Part shown: positions 9,570 to 17,219 of the stretch, piece after piece
Position numbering within the stretch: the stretch's first letter is position 1
Layout: every line of letters begins with the position of its first letter
Notes under the pieces: model-generated
What the model was told of the DNA's origin: nothing
Seen by the model: only the letters and a program-made list of their open reading frames with translations
The model's database searches: none
Position numbers and translations under genes: made by a program
Assembly: GCF_905175385.1 (NCBI RefSeq)
Contig: NZ_HG992749.1
Location: 248,001 to 312,000 of the forward strand
DNA from: Vibrio sp. B1FLJ16
Lineage (GTDB): Bacteria; Pseudomonadota; Gammaproteobacteria; Enterobacterales; Vibrionaceae
Length of the DNA: 64,000 nucleotides
Reading direction: 5' to 3'

Positions 9570-10074
9570 GATGTCGCCTAGGCTCCTCGGAATGACAGGG
9601 TAGAGTAAGTGTTAAATATCAACGTCATTCTGAACAGCGAGGGACGAGCGTGATTCAGAATCTACTGGCAGAGTGTGAAGTGCTGGCTTATGTCTTCTTT
9701 TCTTCGAGTGCGCTGATAATAGATTCCTGATGTCGCCTAGGCTCCTCGGAATGACAGGGTAGAGTAAGTGTTAAATATCAACGTCATTCTGAACAGCGAG
9801 GGACGAGCGTGATTCAGAATCTACTGGCAGAGTGTGAAGTGCTGGCTTATGTCTTCTTTTCTTCGAGTGCGTTGATATTAGATTCCTGATGTCGCTCAGG
9901 CTCCTCGGAATGACAGGGTAGAGTAAGTGTTAAATATCAACGTCATTCTGAACAGCGAGGGACGAGCGTGATTCAGAATCTACTGGCAGTGTGTGCAGTG
10001 CTGGCTTATGTCTTCTTTTCTCCGAGTGCGCTGATAATAGATTCCTGATGTCGCTTATGCTCCTCGGAATGACG
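9570..10074. repeat. 159-bp tandem array of paired REP-like palindromes
   Basis: Most of the 713-base gap between rjg and tpiA is a tandem array with an exact period of 159 bases: the GATGTCGC-CTCCTCGGAATGAC half appears at about 9570, 9729, 9888 and 10047, and the GTCATTCTGAA half at 9624, 9783 and 9942. Each GTCATTC half contains an inverted repeat (ATTCTGAA / TTCAGAAT), and the two halves are inverted relative to each other, so each unit is a BIME-like pair. Copies differ at only a few positions. No ORF is convincing here. Confidence 0.88.
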
Positions 10075-10102
10075 ATCTAAATGCTAAGATTTATTGGCTC
10101 AA

Positions 10103-10133
10103 CAAAAAAACCGACGCCTTAACGTCGGTTTTT
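10103..10133 (-). terminator. Terminator of tpiA
   Basis: Read on the minus strand, the stem ACCGACG / CGTCGGT closes a 6-base loop and is followed by seven T. It begins about 24 bases after the tpiA stop. Confidence 0.88.
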
Positions 10134-10156
10134 GTCATATAGAAAATTCGATTTAA

Positions 10157-10927
10157 TTAAGCTTTTGCGGCTGCCGCTGCTTTAGCGATTGCTGCGAAGC
10201 TCTTAGCATCCAGAGAAGCACCACCAACTAGCGCGCCGTCGATGTCTGGCTGTGAGAAGTAAGCTTCTGCGTTTTCTGGTTTTACAGAACCGCCGTATTG
10301 GATGATTACTTGCTCAGCTACTGCTTTATCTTTCGCTGCGATTAGCGCACGGATAGAAGCGTGGATGCGTTGTGCATCTTCAGCTGTTGCTGCTTTACCA
10401 GTACCGATAGCCCAGATTGGTTCGTAAGCGATGATTGCGCCGTTAAGAGCTTCAACACCGTATGCATCGATAACTGCGTTGATTTGACGAGCACATACTG
10501 CTTCAGTTTCGCCTGCTTCGTTTTGAGCTTCAGATTCACCGATACAGAAAACTGGTTTCAGACCGTTCTCTTTCAGGAAAGCGAACTTCTTCGCGATGAA
10601 CTCGTCAGATTCGTTGTGGTATTCACGACGCTCTGAGTGACCGATGATGATGTGTGTAGCACCGAAGTCTTTCAGCATTTCTGGAGACATGTCGCCAGTG
10701 AAAGCACCGCTGTTGTTCAGGTCAGTGTTTTGAGCACCCAGGATGATCTTGTTACCGCCTTCCGCGATTACACGCTCAGCCAGATCTAGGTAAAGTGCTG
10801 GTGGAGCTACTGCTACGTCAACACCTTCAACGCCTTCAAGCTCAGCATTAAGACCAGTTAGCAGCTCAGTTACCATTGCTTTGCTGCCATTTAGTTTCCA
10901 GTTACCCATCACTACAGGACGACGCAT
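10157..10927 (-). CDS. tpiA: Triosephosphate isomerase
   Basis: A 256-residue TIM-barrel glycolytic enzyme interconverting dihydroxyacetone phosphate and glyceraldehyde 3-phosphate. Substrate and catalytic residues are all visible: Asn9 and Lys11 in GNWKLNG, His97 in GHSERR, and Glu169 in [11 protein letters not shown]; the phosphate loop GGSVKPEN is near the C-terminus. The start has GGGAGATATTCCT upstream. It is monocistronic, with its own terminator, and highly codon-biased like other strongly expressed genes. Confidence 0.97.
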   Translation of the reverse strand: MRRPVVMGNWKLNGSKAMVTELLTGLNAELEGVEGVDVAVAPPALYLDLAERVIAEGGNKIILGAQNTDLNNSGAFTGDMSPEMLKDFGATHIIIGHSERREYHNESDEFIAKKFAFLKENGLKPVFCIGESEAQNEAGETEAVCARQINAVIDAYGVEALNGAIIAYEPIWAIGTGKAATAEDAQRIHASIRALIAAKDKAVAEQVIIQYGGSVKPENAEAYFSQPDIDGALVGGASLDAKSFAAIAKAAAAAKA

Positions 10928-11187
10928 AGGAATATCTCCCTTATCTCTTAATTAATGTAAAAAATCTACGAAAGAATATAACAGAATAATATGAACAGAT
11001 CATGATTGGTATCATGACTTATGTGCCTTTCTGGCTCTGGTTGGAGCTGAAGTTGTTCTGTTATTTCTATCAAGAGCAATCGATTGGTGATCACGTAGAC
11101 AGAATGATAGTTCATTCCTCGGAAATTGCCCCCTGGATTGGTATTACTACGCACTGAACTTTTTTTGTGTTGTAGAAAGGAATCAAA

Positions 11188-11535
11188 ATGCCAAACCTTG
11201 TTTTAGAGTATACGAACTCTGTGGAAGAGCGAGTTAATGTTCAGGGCTTATTGGAAGACCTGCATAAAGCGGCACTAGACAGCGGACTTTTTGAGTTGGC
11301 ATCCGTCAAATCCAGAACACTCAGATGCCATAACTGGTTGATAGGAGAGGAGGGAGACAGTCTTGACTTTATTCATATCAACTTTGAACTTCTGGCCGGC
11401 AGAACTCCCGAACAAAAACGTACGTTATCACGAGACCTGATGGCATTGCTTCAGGAACAAGCCAGTCACGTACACAGTTTGACTGTGAACGTTCGCGACA
11501 TGGATGTAGATTGCTTTCAAAAAGTGGTGAATTGA
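11188..11535 (+). CDS. 5-carboxymethyl-2-hydroxymuconate isomerase family protein
   Basis: A 115-residue small tautomerase-superfamily protein matching the HpcD/CHMI family by its start MPNLVLEYT, where Pro2 would be the catalytic base after Met removal, and by the RCHNWLIG and FIHINFELLAGRT segments. Family enzymes isomerise 5-carboxymethyl-2-hydroxymuconate in homoprotocatechuate degradation. No other genes of that pathway are nearby, so the real substrate here is open. GAAAGGAATC precedes the ATG. Confidence 0.82.
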   Translation: MPNLVLEYTNSVEERVNVQGLLEDLHKAALDSGLFELASVKSRTLRCHNWLIGEEGDSLDFIHINFELLAGRTPEQKRTLSRDLMALLQEQASHVHSLTVNVRDMDVDCFQKVVN

Positions 11536-11542
11536 AAAATAT

Positions 11543-11609
11543 AGGGCCTAGGGAAAAGAAAGGAACTAGGTTCTAGAGCCTAGGATCTAGGAACCTAGGC
11601 CCTAGAACC
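11543..11609. repeat. CTAG-rich palindromic array between two convergent stops
   Basis: The 74-base gap between two convergent genes is almost wholly made of overlapping CCTAGG/CTAGAACC-type palindromes. It abuts the stop codon of the minus-strand gene directly. Several alternative hairpins are possible, for example GGTTCTAG against CTAGAACC. The same array type recurs at seven more places up to 19.4 kb. Confidence 0.8.
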
Positions 11610-11933
11610 TCAATAAATCTTCACAACGTTGTCGGGTTTGTCCACGTGCTGCTTTCCTTGCAGTGCTTGCTGAAATTTCACTACTTGTTTCTGCAACTCT
11701 TTCATCAATACTACGTTGACATGGTGGGGATTCTTACAGTTGCTTATCACCCGATCGATATGACTTTGCTGTGCCCATAGCCTTGGTTGCATGGCTTCAG
11801 AGGCGCTTTCTATCATCTCGCGAGCTTTATCTTTACGGAACTGCTCAAATGCTTCGGGATCTTTTTGAGCCATTAGCACAAGCTCATCGAAAGAGGGGAG
11901 GGTATGCTGTTTGTAAGTAGGTCGTGTCTCCAT
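11610..11933 (-). CDS. DUF3135 family protein
   Basis: A 107-residue soluble protein with the DUF3135 signature LPSFDELVLMAQKDPEAF near the N-terminus and an RMIE/AMQPRLWAQQ helical middle. It is mostly helical and charged, with no membrane segment. Function is unknown. I chose the ATG at 11933 because GGAG lies 8-9 bases before it on the minus strand; an in-frame start 57 bases upstream lacks this and adds non-conserved residues. Confidence 0.82.
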   Translation of the reverse strand: METRPTYKQHTLPSFDELVLMAQKDPEAFEQFRKDKAREMIESASEAMQPRLWAQQSHIDRVISNCKNPHHVNVVLMKELQKQVVKFQQALQGKQHVDKPDNVVKIY

Positions 11934-12058
11934 CGCTTTTCTCCAAATCCTTATGGACAATTGCATCTCACTATTTAAAGCGTAGCGCACTTAAATGAGA
12001 AGAGGAGGATAGAGAGGTTATTCTTTAGTCTCACATATAAGGCGGTAGTTTTATATGT

Positions 12059-12323
12059 ATACCCAAGTGACTTCAAGATGCAGGATTCAGAGCAATGCCA
12101 CTGATTCAATTTCAAGAAAAACGACGCAGTGGAATAATTGGCTATTTCCAAGTTGTTTGACGATGAAGTTGTTTCAGTGGCATGCTCCCAAAGGGCGAGT
12201 TGCCTTGGCTTACATACTTTGTTAACGATTTTTGATTTAGAACCATTAGATCATCAAATCGTTGCCTCGTCTGTAAGCCAAATCATTCTCGCTGAACCGG
12301 TTATCTTGAGTTTACTTGGGTAT
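12059..12323. mobile_element. MITE-like element with imperfect terminal inverted repeats
   Basis: A 265-base non-coding segment begins ATACCCAAGTGACTTCAAGA and ends with the imperfect reverse complement (TCTTGAGTTTACTTGGGTAT). No transposase is encoded; a 62-codon frame inside it has no Shine-Dalgarno or known motif. It occupies most of the 11934-12344 gap. The ATACCCAAGTGACTTCAAG end is a sequence I associate with widespread Vibrio intergenic repeats, from memory. Confidence 0.65.
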
Positions 12324-12344
12324 TAGATAGGAAAGGATGAACAG

Positions 12345-12959
12345 TTATGCTTGAATGCGATATATACAACGGCGCTGGCCGCTGATGATGTGCTCTGTTC
12401 TCTCTATGCTGGTTTCATTTCCTAGCAGAGTCTGGAATACATTCAGCTCGGACTGGCACAGACTCGGGCAACGAGTTGCGGCTTTGCAGATAGGGCAATG
12501 GTTTTCAATTAGGATAAAGCCGTGTTCATCTTGTTCAAGCTCTGCCATATAGCCTTCTTGTTCACGCAAAGAAACGAGCTTTTGCAACTTGCTTTTGAGA
12601 GAGTCACAGCTTGCTAAGTGCTGGCGGTAGTTTTGTAAAGTGAGTTTTTCACGTTCGGAAGTGACTTTTTCAAGCCCTTCTTTACCGAAGATATGCTCGA
12701 CCGCTTCAATGAACTGAACCGTGAGTTCACCATGACGATCGGCAAACTGCTCATGGCCTTTTTGTGTCAGCGCCCAGTGACGAGTCGGGCGTCCGACTTT
12801 CACTTTCACATCGTGAGTAGACAGGATGCCCTCGTCTTCTAACCCTTGCAGGTGCTGACGCGCACCCATGGTAGTCATACCCAGTTCAGAAGAGAGTTGT
12901 TTTGCCGTGACGGAGCCGTCACGCTTAACGATTTGTAATATCCTGTCTACGGTCTTCAT
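12345..12959 (-). CDS. Winged-helix regulator with SufR-like C-terminal cysteine motif
   Basis: A 204-residue transcription factor. Residues 1-65 form an ArsR/DeoR-like winged helix (helix-turn-helix near TAKQLSSELGMTTMGARQHL, wing GRPTRHW). The C-terminus carries Cys155, Cys158, Cys164, Cys168 and Cys198. Cys155 and Cys168 are 12 residues apart as in the Fe-S regulator SufR, so an iron-sulfur or metal ligand is likely. Target genes are unknown; neighbours give no hint. Its upstream region holds an 11-base G run at 13028-13038. The ATG at 12959 has GGTGGGAAT before it. Confidence 0.8.
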   Translation of the reverse strand: MKTVDRILQIVKRDGSVTAKQLSSELGMTTMGARQHLQGLEDEGILSTHDVKVKVGRPTRHWALTQKGHEQFADRHGELTVQFIEAVEHIFGKEGLEKVTSEREKLTLQNYRQHLASCDSLKSKLQKLVSLREQEGYMAELEQDEHGFILIENHCPICKAATRCPSLCQSELNVFQTLLGNETSIERTEHIISGQRRCIYRIQA

Positions 12960-13027
12960 ATTCCCACCATCTATACATCAGTACATATTATGCGCGATGA
13001 GTTTTGTAAAGAAAAGGCTTTATAATA

Positions 13028-13038
13028 GGGGGGGGGGG
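13028..13038. repeat. G11 homopolymer upstream of the cysteine-motif regulator
   Basis: Eleven consecutive G (C on the regulator's coding strand) end 69 bases before its start codon and are followed on that strand by TATTATAAAG, a possible -10 region. Confidence 0.8.
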
Positions 13039-13044
13039 AAGAAA

Positions 13045-13412
13045 GGTCCTAGGTTTTTAGGATATTAGATCCTAGGGAAAAGAAGGTCCTAGGTAAGAGA
13101 AAGATCTTGGGGTCTAGGGGAACGCGCTGTAACTGAAGTGATAAACGGTGGTTATTGTGTCTGTTGTTTTGGAATACAGATTACAGAGTACGGAGGGGCT
13201 TGTTGGGGATTCAGTGCTTAAACGCAGGAGTTGGTGCTTTGGTTTTTGGAATACGGAGCGCTGCGCTTACAGAAGGAGCGAGGTTCTAGGACCTAGGATC
13301 CTAGGCCCTATACTTCTCCGTAATCCGTAATCCGTAATCCGTAATCCGTAATCCGTAATCCGTAATCTGTTGTCTTTTCCTAGGACCTAGGAACCTAATC
13401 CCTAGGCCCTAA
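13045..13412. repeat. Composite intergenic repeat, copy 1 (CTAG arrays, core, CCGTAAT array)
   Basis: Order of parts: a CTAG-rich array (13045-13095), a core beginning GTGATAAACG at 13138 and containing GGAATACAGATTACAGAGTA at 13171, a second CTAG array (13281-13310), seven exact CCGTAAT copies (13318-13366), and a third CTAG array (13379-13412) next to the glpX stop. The GGAATAC...ATTAC part is an inverted version of the heptamer. The same order and orientation recur at 16908-17214. It fills the whole gap apart from the regulator promoter. Confidence 0.8.
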
Positions 13413-13416
13413 TCTT

Positions 13417-14424
13417 TTATAAAATAATATCGCGAACTTCTGGATCTTTACGTTCTAAGTAGTGAGTAGACTTGACACGACGAATGGTGCGGCAGCGACC
13501 ACGAATCAGAAGGGTTTCCGTTGTCGCAATGTTACCCTGGCGAGAAATACCTTCTAGTAAGTCACCTTTTGTAATGCCGGTTGCTGAGAATACAACGTTG
13601 TCGCTGCGTGCCATGTCTTCCATTTTCAACACGACGTTTGCTTTCACGCCCATCTCTTCACAGCGTTTGAGTTCTGCCGCGCCGTAAATACGGTTTTCTT
13701 CCGTTTCGCCTTTGACTTCATGGCGTGGTAGTAAGCGGCCATGCATATCACCATCCAGTGCACGAATGACTGCTGCTGAAACGACGCCTTCTGGTGCGCC
13801 GCCGATGCAGTACATCATGTCTACTTCACTGTCTGGCATACAGGTCAGGATAGAGGCCGCGACATCACCATCAGGCACCGCGAAGACGCGAACGCCCATG
13901 GCTTGCATTTCTGCAATTACGTCATCGTGACGAGGCTTGGCAAGCGTGATCACCACCAACGTGTCCAGAGATTTGTTGAGTGCTTTTGCGACGTTTTCCA
14001 GGTTTTCCTTTAGTGGCTTTTCTAAATCGATCACGCCTTTTGCACCAGGGCCAACAACCAGTTTTTCCATGTACATGTCAGGCGCTTTTAGAAAACTGCC
14101 TTTCTCACCGGCAGCTAGCACTGCTAATGCGTTCGATTGACCCATCGCAGTCATGCGGGTGCCTTCAATCGGGTCGACTGCGATGTCTACCTCATCACCG
14201 CCAATGCCCACTTGCTCACCAATGTACAGCATTGGTGCATCATCAATTTCACCTTCGCCAATGACAATTTCACCACTGATTTCTGTTTTGTTCAGCAGAG
14301 CACGCATAACTTCAACAGCTGCGCCATCTGCTGCGTTTTTATCGCCGCGGCCAAGCCATTTGTAACCAGCCAGCGCTGCACCTTCAGTAACACGGGAAAA
14401 TGCCATTGCTAAATCACGTTTCAT
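13417..14424 (-). CDS. glpX: Class II fructose-1,6-bisphosphatase
   Basis: A 335-residue gluconeogenic enzyme removing the 1-phosphate of fructose 1,6-bisphosphate. It belongs to the lithium-sensitive phosphatase fold: GEGEIDDAP at residues 56-64 and the metal-binding DPIEGT at 84-89 are present. Length matches E. coli GlpX. It stands alone here, not with glpF and glpK as in enteric bacteria, and is divergent from zapB. AGGAGACATC-type Shine-Dalgarno (GGAGACATC) precedes the ATG. Confidence 0.96.
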   Translation of the reverse strand: MKRDLAMAFSRVTEGAALAGYKWLGRGDKNAADGAAVEVMRALLNKTEISGEIVIGEGEIDDAPMLYIGEQVGIGGDEVDIAVDPIEGTRMTAMGQSNALAVLAAGEKGSFLKAPDMYMEKLVVGPGAKGVIDLEKPLKENLENVAKALNKSLDTLVVITLAKPRHDDVIAEMQAMGVRVFAVPDGDVAASILTCMPDSEVDMMYCIGGAPEGVVSAAVIRALDGDMHGRLLPRHEVKGETEENRIYGAAELKRCEEMGVKANVVLKMEDMARSDNVVFSATGITKGDLLEGISRQGNIATTETLLIRGRCRTIRRVKSTHYLERKDPEVRDIIL

Positions 14425-14772
14425 GATGTCTCCAAGTAAGCAAGAAGGAAGAATAATTTGCGCGGCGATTTTAGCATAACGAGGGTTAAACGTTTGCTTT
14501 TTTGCCGAGCTTTTACTTTGGTTAAATTGAAATTGATCAATACTAGGTGAGTTTTTGCCATAGCGGTACGCAAAAACCTTGCACGAAAATATGTCGTCGA
14601 TAGGAAATGTCAGCGTTTAGTGAGATTGCGCCGGTTTTTTAACCGAATGATGCAGAATATCGAATATAGTAAGTGTTTCTCGTCGCGACGCTGAGTAGAA
14701 TGAACTTCATACAGGTTAGATGTACGTATGTCTCATGCATCATCCCAACGGAACAATATAGGTAGGCCAAGA
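14425..14772. other. Divergent promoter region between glpX and zapB
   Basis: This 348-base gap must hold the promoters of both genes. It is AT-rich with a short CGGTT/AACCG hairpin near 14630. I see no convincing operator, RNA gene or ORF. Confidence 0.4.
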
Positions 14773-15015
14773 ATGTCTTTTGAAGTATTAGCACAACTAG
14801 AATCTAAAATTCAAACTGCAGTTGACACGATCACTCTTCTTCAGATGGAAGTTGAAGAGCTGAAAGAAGATAAAGTAAAGCTGGAAGCTGAAGCAAACGA
14901 ACTTCGCTCTCAACGTGAAGAACTTGAGCGAAAAGCGCAGGAAGCTCAGCAAGAGCACGCGCAGTGGCAAGAGCGTATTCGTGCACTACTTGGCAAAATG
15001 GAAGAAGTGGAATAA
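14773..15015 (+). CDS. zapB: Cell division protein ZapB
   Basis: An 80-residue coiled-coil protein that binds ZapA and stabilises the Z ring at midcell. Nearly the whole chain is heptad-like, with [15 protein letters not shown] and the closing [16 protein letters not shown] closely matching E. coli ZapB. I chose ATG 14773 because it gives the conserved length; an upstream in-frame ATG at 14728 would add 15 residues of low conservation. It lies opposite rraA-menA as in E. coli. A terminator follows. Confidence 0.93.
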   Translation: MSFEVLAQLESKIQTAVDTITLLQMEVEELKEDKVKLEAEANELRSQREELERKAQEAQQEHAQWQERIRALLGKMEEVE

Positions 15016-15055
15016 TCCCGTTGTTTACAACGTGTGGTATATCCATCCAGAATTG

Positions 15056-15084
15056 AAAACACCCGCTCAGGCGGGTGTTTTGGT
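15056..15084 (+). terminator. Terminator of zapB
   Basis: An 11-base perfect stem (AAAACACCCGC / GCGGGTGTTTT) with loop TCAG, 40 bases after the zapB stop, ends in a T run. Confidence 0.88.
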
Positions 15085-15123
15085 ATTGCAGGGGAGATGT
15101 TAGTGTCGTGGGAGTAAATCCTC

Positions 15124-15256
15124 GTCATTCTGAACCGCGAGGAACGAGCGTGATTCAGAATCTACTATCCGCGTACACTGCTGGTAAAGGTGTAAACCTC
15201 AGACACGTACTCGCGATAAATAGATTCCTGATGTCGCTTATGCTCCTCGGAATGAC
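15124..15256. repeat. Dispersed REP-like inverted pair (same family as the 9.6-10.1 kb array)
   Basis: A GTCATTCTGAACCGCGAGG half at 15124 and an inverted GATTCCTGATGTCGC...CTCCTCGGAATGAC half ending at 15256 bound a 133-base element. The internal spacer differs from the tandem array. It sits between the convergent zapB and rraA genes. Confidence 0.8.
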
Positions 15257-15286
15257 GAAAGAGCGAGCTACTACGCTTTCAGCCAA

Positions 15287-15814
15287 TCAGAGTTGTTCTT
15301 CTGCTGCTTCTTCCGTTTCATCCAGCTCTAAGTCTATATTGAGTGGCTCAGGAGACAGGATGATGCCGGTGCTATCAGCGTAGATGTAGTCTTCTGGCAG
15401 AAAGCTGACGCCACCGAAGTTCACTGGCACGTCGAACTCACCGATACCCTGGCTGGATGCACCCACAGGGATAGAAGCCAAAGCCTGAATACCAAGATTC
15501 ATATCTTCCAGCTCGTCGACTTCGCGCACACAGCCGTATACGACCAAACCTTCCCACTCATTCTCTTCAGCGAGAGATGCGATTTCTGCATCAACAAGGG
15601 CTTTACGTAAGGAACCGCCACCATCAATTAATAATACGCGTCCGAGCCCGTCTTGCTCTAACGTTTCACGGATCAGTGAATTATCTTCAAAACACTTAAT
15701 TGTTGTGATTTGACCTGCGAATGATGCGCGGCCGCCAAAGTTACTGAACATTGGTTCAACCACATCTACCTGATCGAGATAAATATCACAGAGTGCTGAG
15801 GTGTTGTATTCCAT
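15287..15814 (-). CDS. rraA: Ribonuclease E activity regulator RraA
   Basis: A 175-residue protein that forms a trimeric ring, binds the C-terminal scaffold of RNase E and inhibits RNA cleavage. It starts [20 protein letters not shown] and keeps the family core [11 protein letters not shown] and the VYGCVRE segment. The C-terminus is acidic ([10 protein letters not shown]), as in gammaproteobacteria. It lies downstream of menA on the same strand, the order seen in E. coli, with a 76-base gap. Confidence 0.95.
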   Translation of the reverse strand: MEYNTSALCDIYLDQVDVVEPMFSNFGGRASFAGQITTIKCFEDNSLIRETLEQDGLGRVLLIDGGGSLRKALVDAEIASLAEENEWEGLVVYGCVREVDELEDMNLGIQALASIPVGASSQGIGEFDVPVNFGGVSFLPEDYIYADSTGIILSPEPLNIDLELDETEEAAEEQL

Positions 15815-15890
15815 AACGTACCTTTCTAAACAGAAACTGGTTGTCTTTGAGTATATCGAGGCATTAAGTCAATGCAATGACAATCCATTT

Positions 15891-16808
15891 TTAACTTACC
15901 AGAGTTTGAGCTACCACTACTGTTGCAAATAAAACGTTGGTGACCAGAGAACACTTTACGATGACTGGCATCATAGGGGCGATCTGAACCGGCTTTCGGG
16001 TTTCCCAAACGGCTTTGCTATGGTTCACGACAAAATAAATGCTTAACAGGAATGGCAGGCTGATCCAGACTGGCTTGTCCTGAATGAGCAGGTAAGTGGT
16101 GAAAGCGAGTATGGCACTACCTAACAGAATGAAGTGGTACTGCTTGGCTTTGTGCTGACCTAAACGAACAGCAACAGTGCGTTTACCACATGCACGGTCA
16201 TTATCAATATCGCGCATATTGTTAATGTTTAGTACGGCAACAGCGAGAAGACCACAGCCCAGAGCAGGTAAGAATAGTGTGGTGTCTACATGCCCGGTAT
16301 GCAGAAAGTATGTACCAGAGACACCGAGTAAACCAAAGAACAGGAATACGGAGATATCGCCTAAGCCGACATAACCGTAGGGCTTACTGCCCATGGTGTA
16401 GGCGATCGCGGCGAGGATAGCAAAAACACCCAATCCGATGAAGGTTAAGATACTTTCCAGAGAGCTAAGTGAATAAAACACCAAGGTTAGGCCTGAAATA
16501 ATAGTCAGCACGATATTAAAAATAATCGCTTGCTTCATTTGTCGCGCGCTGACTGCTCCGGACTGTATCGCGCGCAGAGGGCCTAGACGTTTTTCATTAT
16601 CCGTACCTTTGACTGCATCACCGTAATCATTGGCAAGGTTAGAAAGGATCTGCAGTAGTGTCGCCGTGACAAAAGCCATGATGGAGATAGCCAGTGAAAA
16701 CTGACCAGCTGCATAAGCGAGCACACTACCAGTAAGAATGGAGACTAATGCCAGTGGTAATGTTTTTGGACGAGCGGCGTCAAGCCAGACCTGCAAAGAT
16801 TGTTTCAT
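15891..16808 (-). CDS. menA: 1,4-dihydroxy-2-naphthoate polyprenyltransferase
   Basis: A 305-residue UbiA-superfamily membrane enzyme that prenylates and decarboxylates dihydroxynaphthoate to demethylmenaquinone, used in anaerobic respiration. About eight to nine hydrophobic helices are visible. The two aspartate-rich sites for prenyl diphosphate and Mg are NDYGDAVKGTD at residues 60-70 and NMRDIDND near 196-203. It is next to rraA and follows hslVU as in enteric bacteria, but a 411-base repeat-filled gap separates it from hslU. Confidence 0.95.
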   Translation of the reverse strand: MKQSLQVWLDAARPKTLPLALVSILTGSVLAYAAGQFSLAISIMAFVTATLLQILSNLANDYGDAVKGTDNEKRLGPLRAIQSGAVSARQMKQAIIFNIVLTIISGLTLVFYSLSSLESILTFIGLGVFAILAAIAYTMGSKPYGYVGLGDISVFLFFGLLGVSGTYFLHTGHVDTTLFLPALGCGLLAVAVLNINNMRDIDNDRACGKRTVAVRLGQHKAKQYHFILLGSAILAFTTYLLIQDKPVWISLPFLLSIYFVVNHSKAVWETRKPVQIAPMMPVIVKCSLVTNVLFATVVVAQTLVS

Positions 16809-16907
16809 GGATAATTCGTGCTAGTAACCGATTTGTCCAGTATAAGCATAAAGAGGCAGATACGCTATTGACCTAAAGCAAGTCAATGAAAGTCGGAGGG
16901 AAAGAAA

Positions 16908-17214
16908 GGACTAGATCCTAGGTGGCTAGGTCCTAGAGGTGTTTGTGGTAAGGCCTGTGATAAACGTGAGGATGGTGTTTGTTATTTTTGGAATACTGAT
17001 TACAGAATACAGAAGTATTTGACGTCGAGTTGGATGGGGCGAAAAATAATCCGTAATCCGTAATCCGTAATCCGTAATCCGTAATCCGTAATCCGTAATC
17101 CGTAATCCGTAATCCGTAATCCGTAATCCAAGGCAACAAGTACAAATGCTAACCAAGAAATACCGAAGTCTCGGTTAGCTCCCCTAAGACCTAAAACCTA
17201 GGATCCTAGAACCT
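16908..17214. repeat. Composite intergenic repeat, copy 2 (CTAG arrays, core, CCGTAAT array)
   Basis: Parts in order: CTAG array (16908-16938), core beginning GTGATAAACG at 16957 with GGAATACTGATTACAGAATA at 16990, eleven exact CCGTAAT copies (17051-17127), and a CTAG array (17181-17214) that ends just before the hslU stop. Order and orientation equal copy 1 at 13045-13412, which has seven heptamers. Short frames inside it translate to a repeated LRITDYG unit and are not genes. Confidence 0.82.
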
Positions 17215-17219
17215 CATGT

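Noticed and set aside
9570..10074. Regular repeats that could be taken for a CRISPR array
   Set aside because: The 159-base unit is repeated as a whole with nearly identical content; there are no short repeats separated by unique spacers, and no cas genes.
10966..11154. Minus-strand ORF upstream of tpiA
   Set aside because: It overlaps the probable tpiA promoter region, lacks a ribosome site and has no recognisable motif.
12138..12326. 62-codon ORF inside the MITE-like element
   Set aside because: No Shine-Dalgarno, no recognisable motif, and it spans the element's terminal repeat.
13318..17127. CCGTAAT arrays as CRISPR, telomere-like or coding repeats
   Set aside because: Head-to-tail heptamers without spacers; translated frames give only a monotonous ITDYGLR repeat with no start signals.
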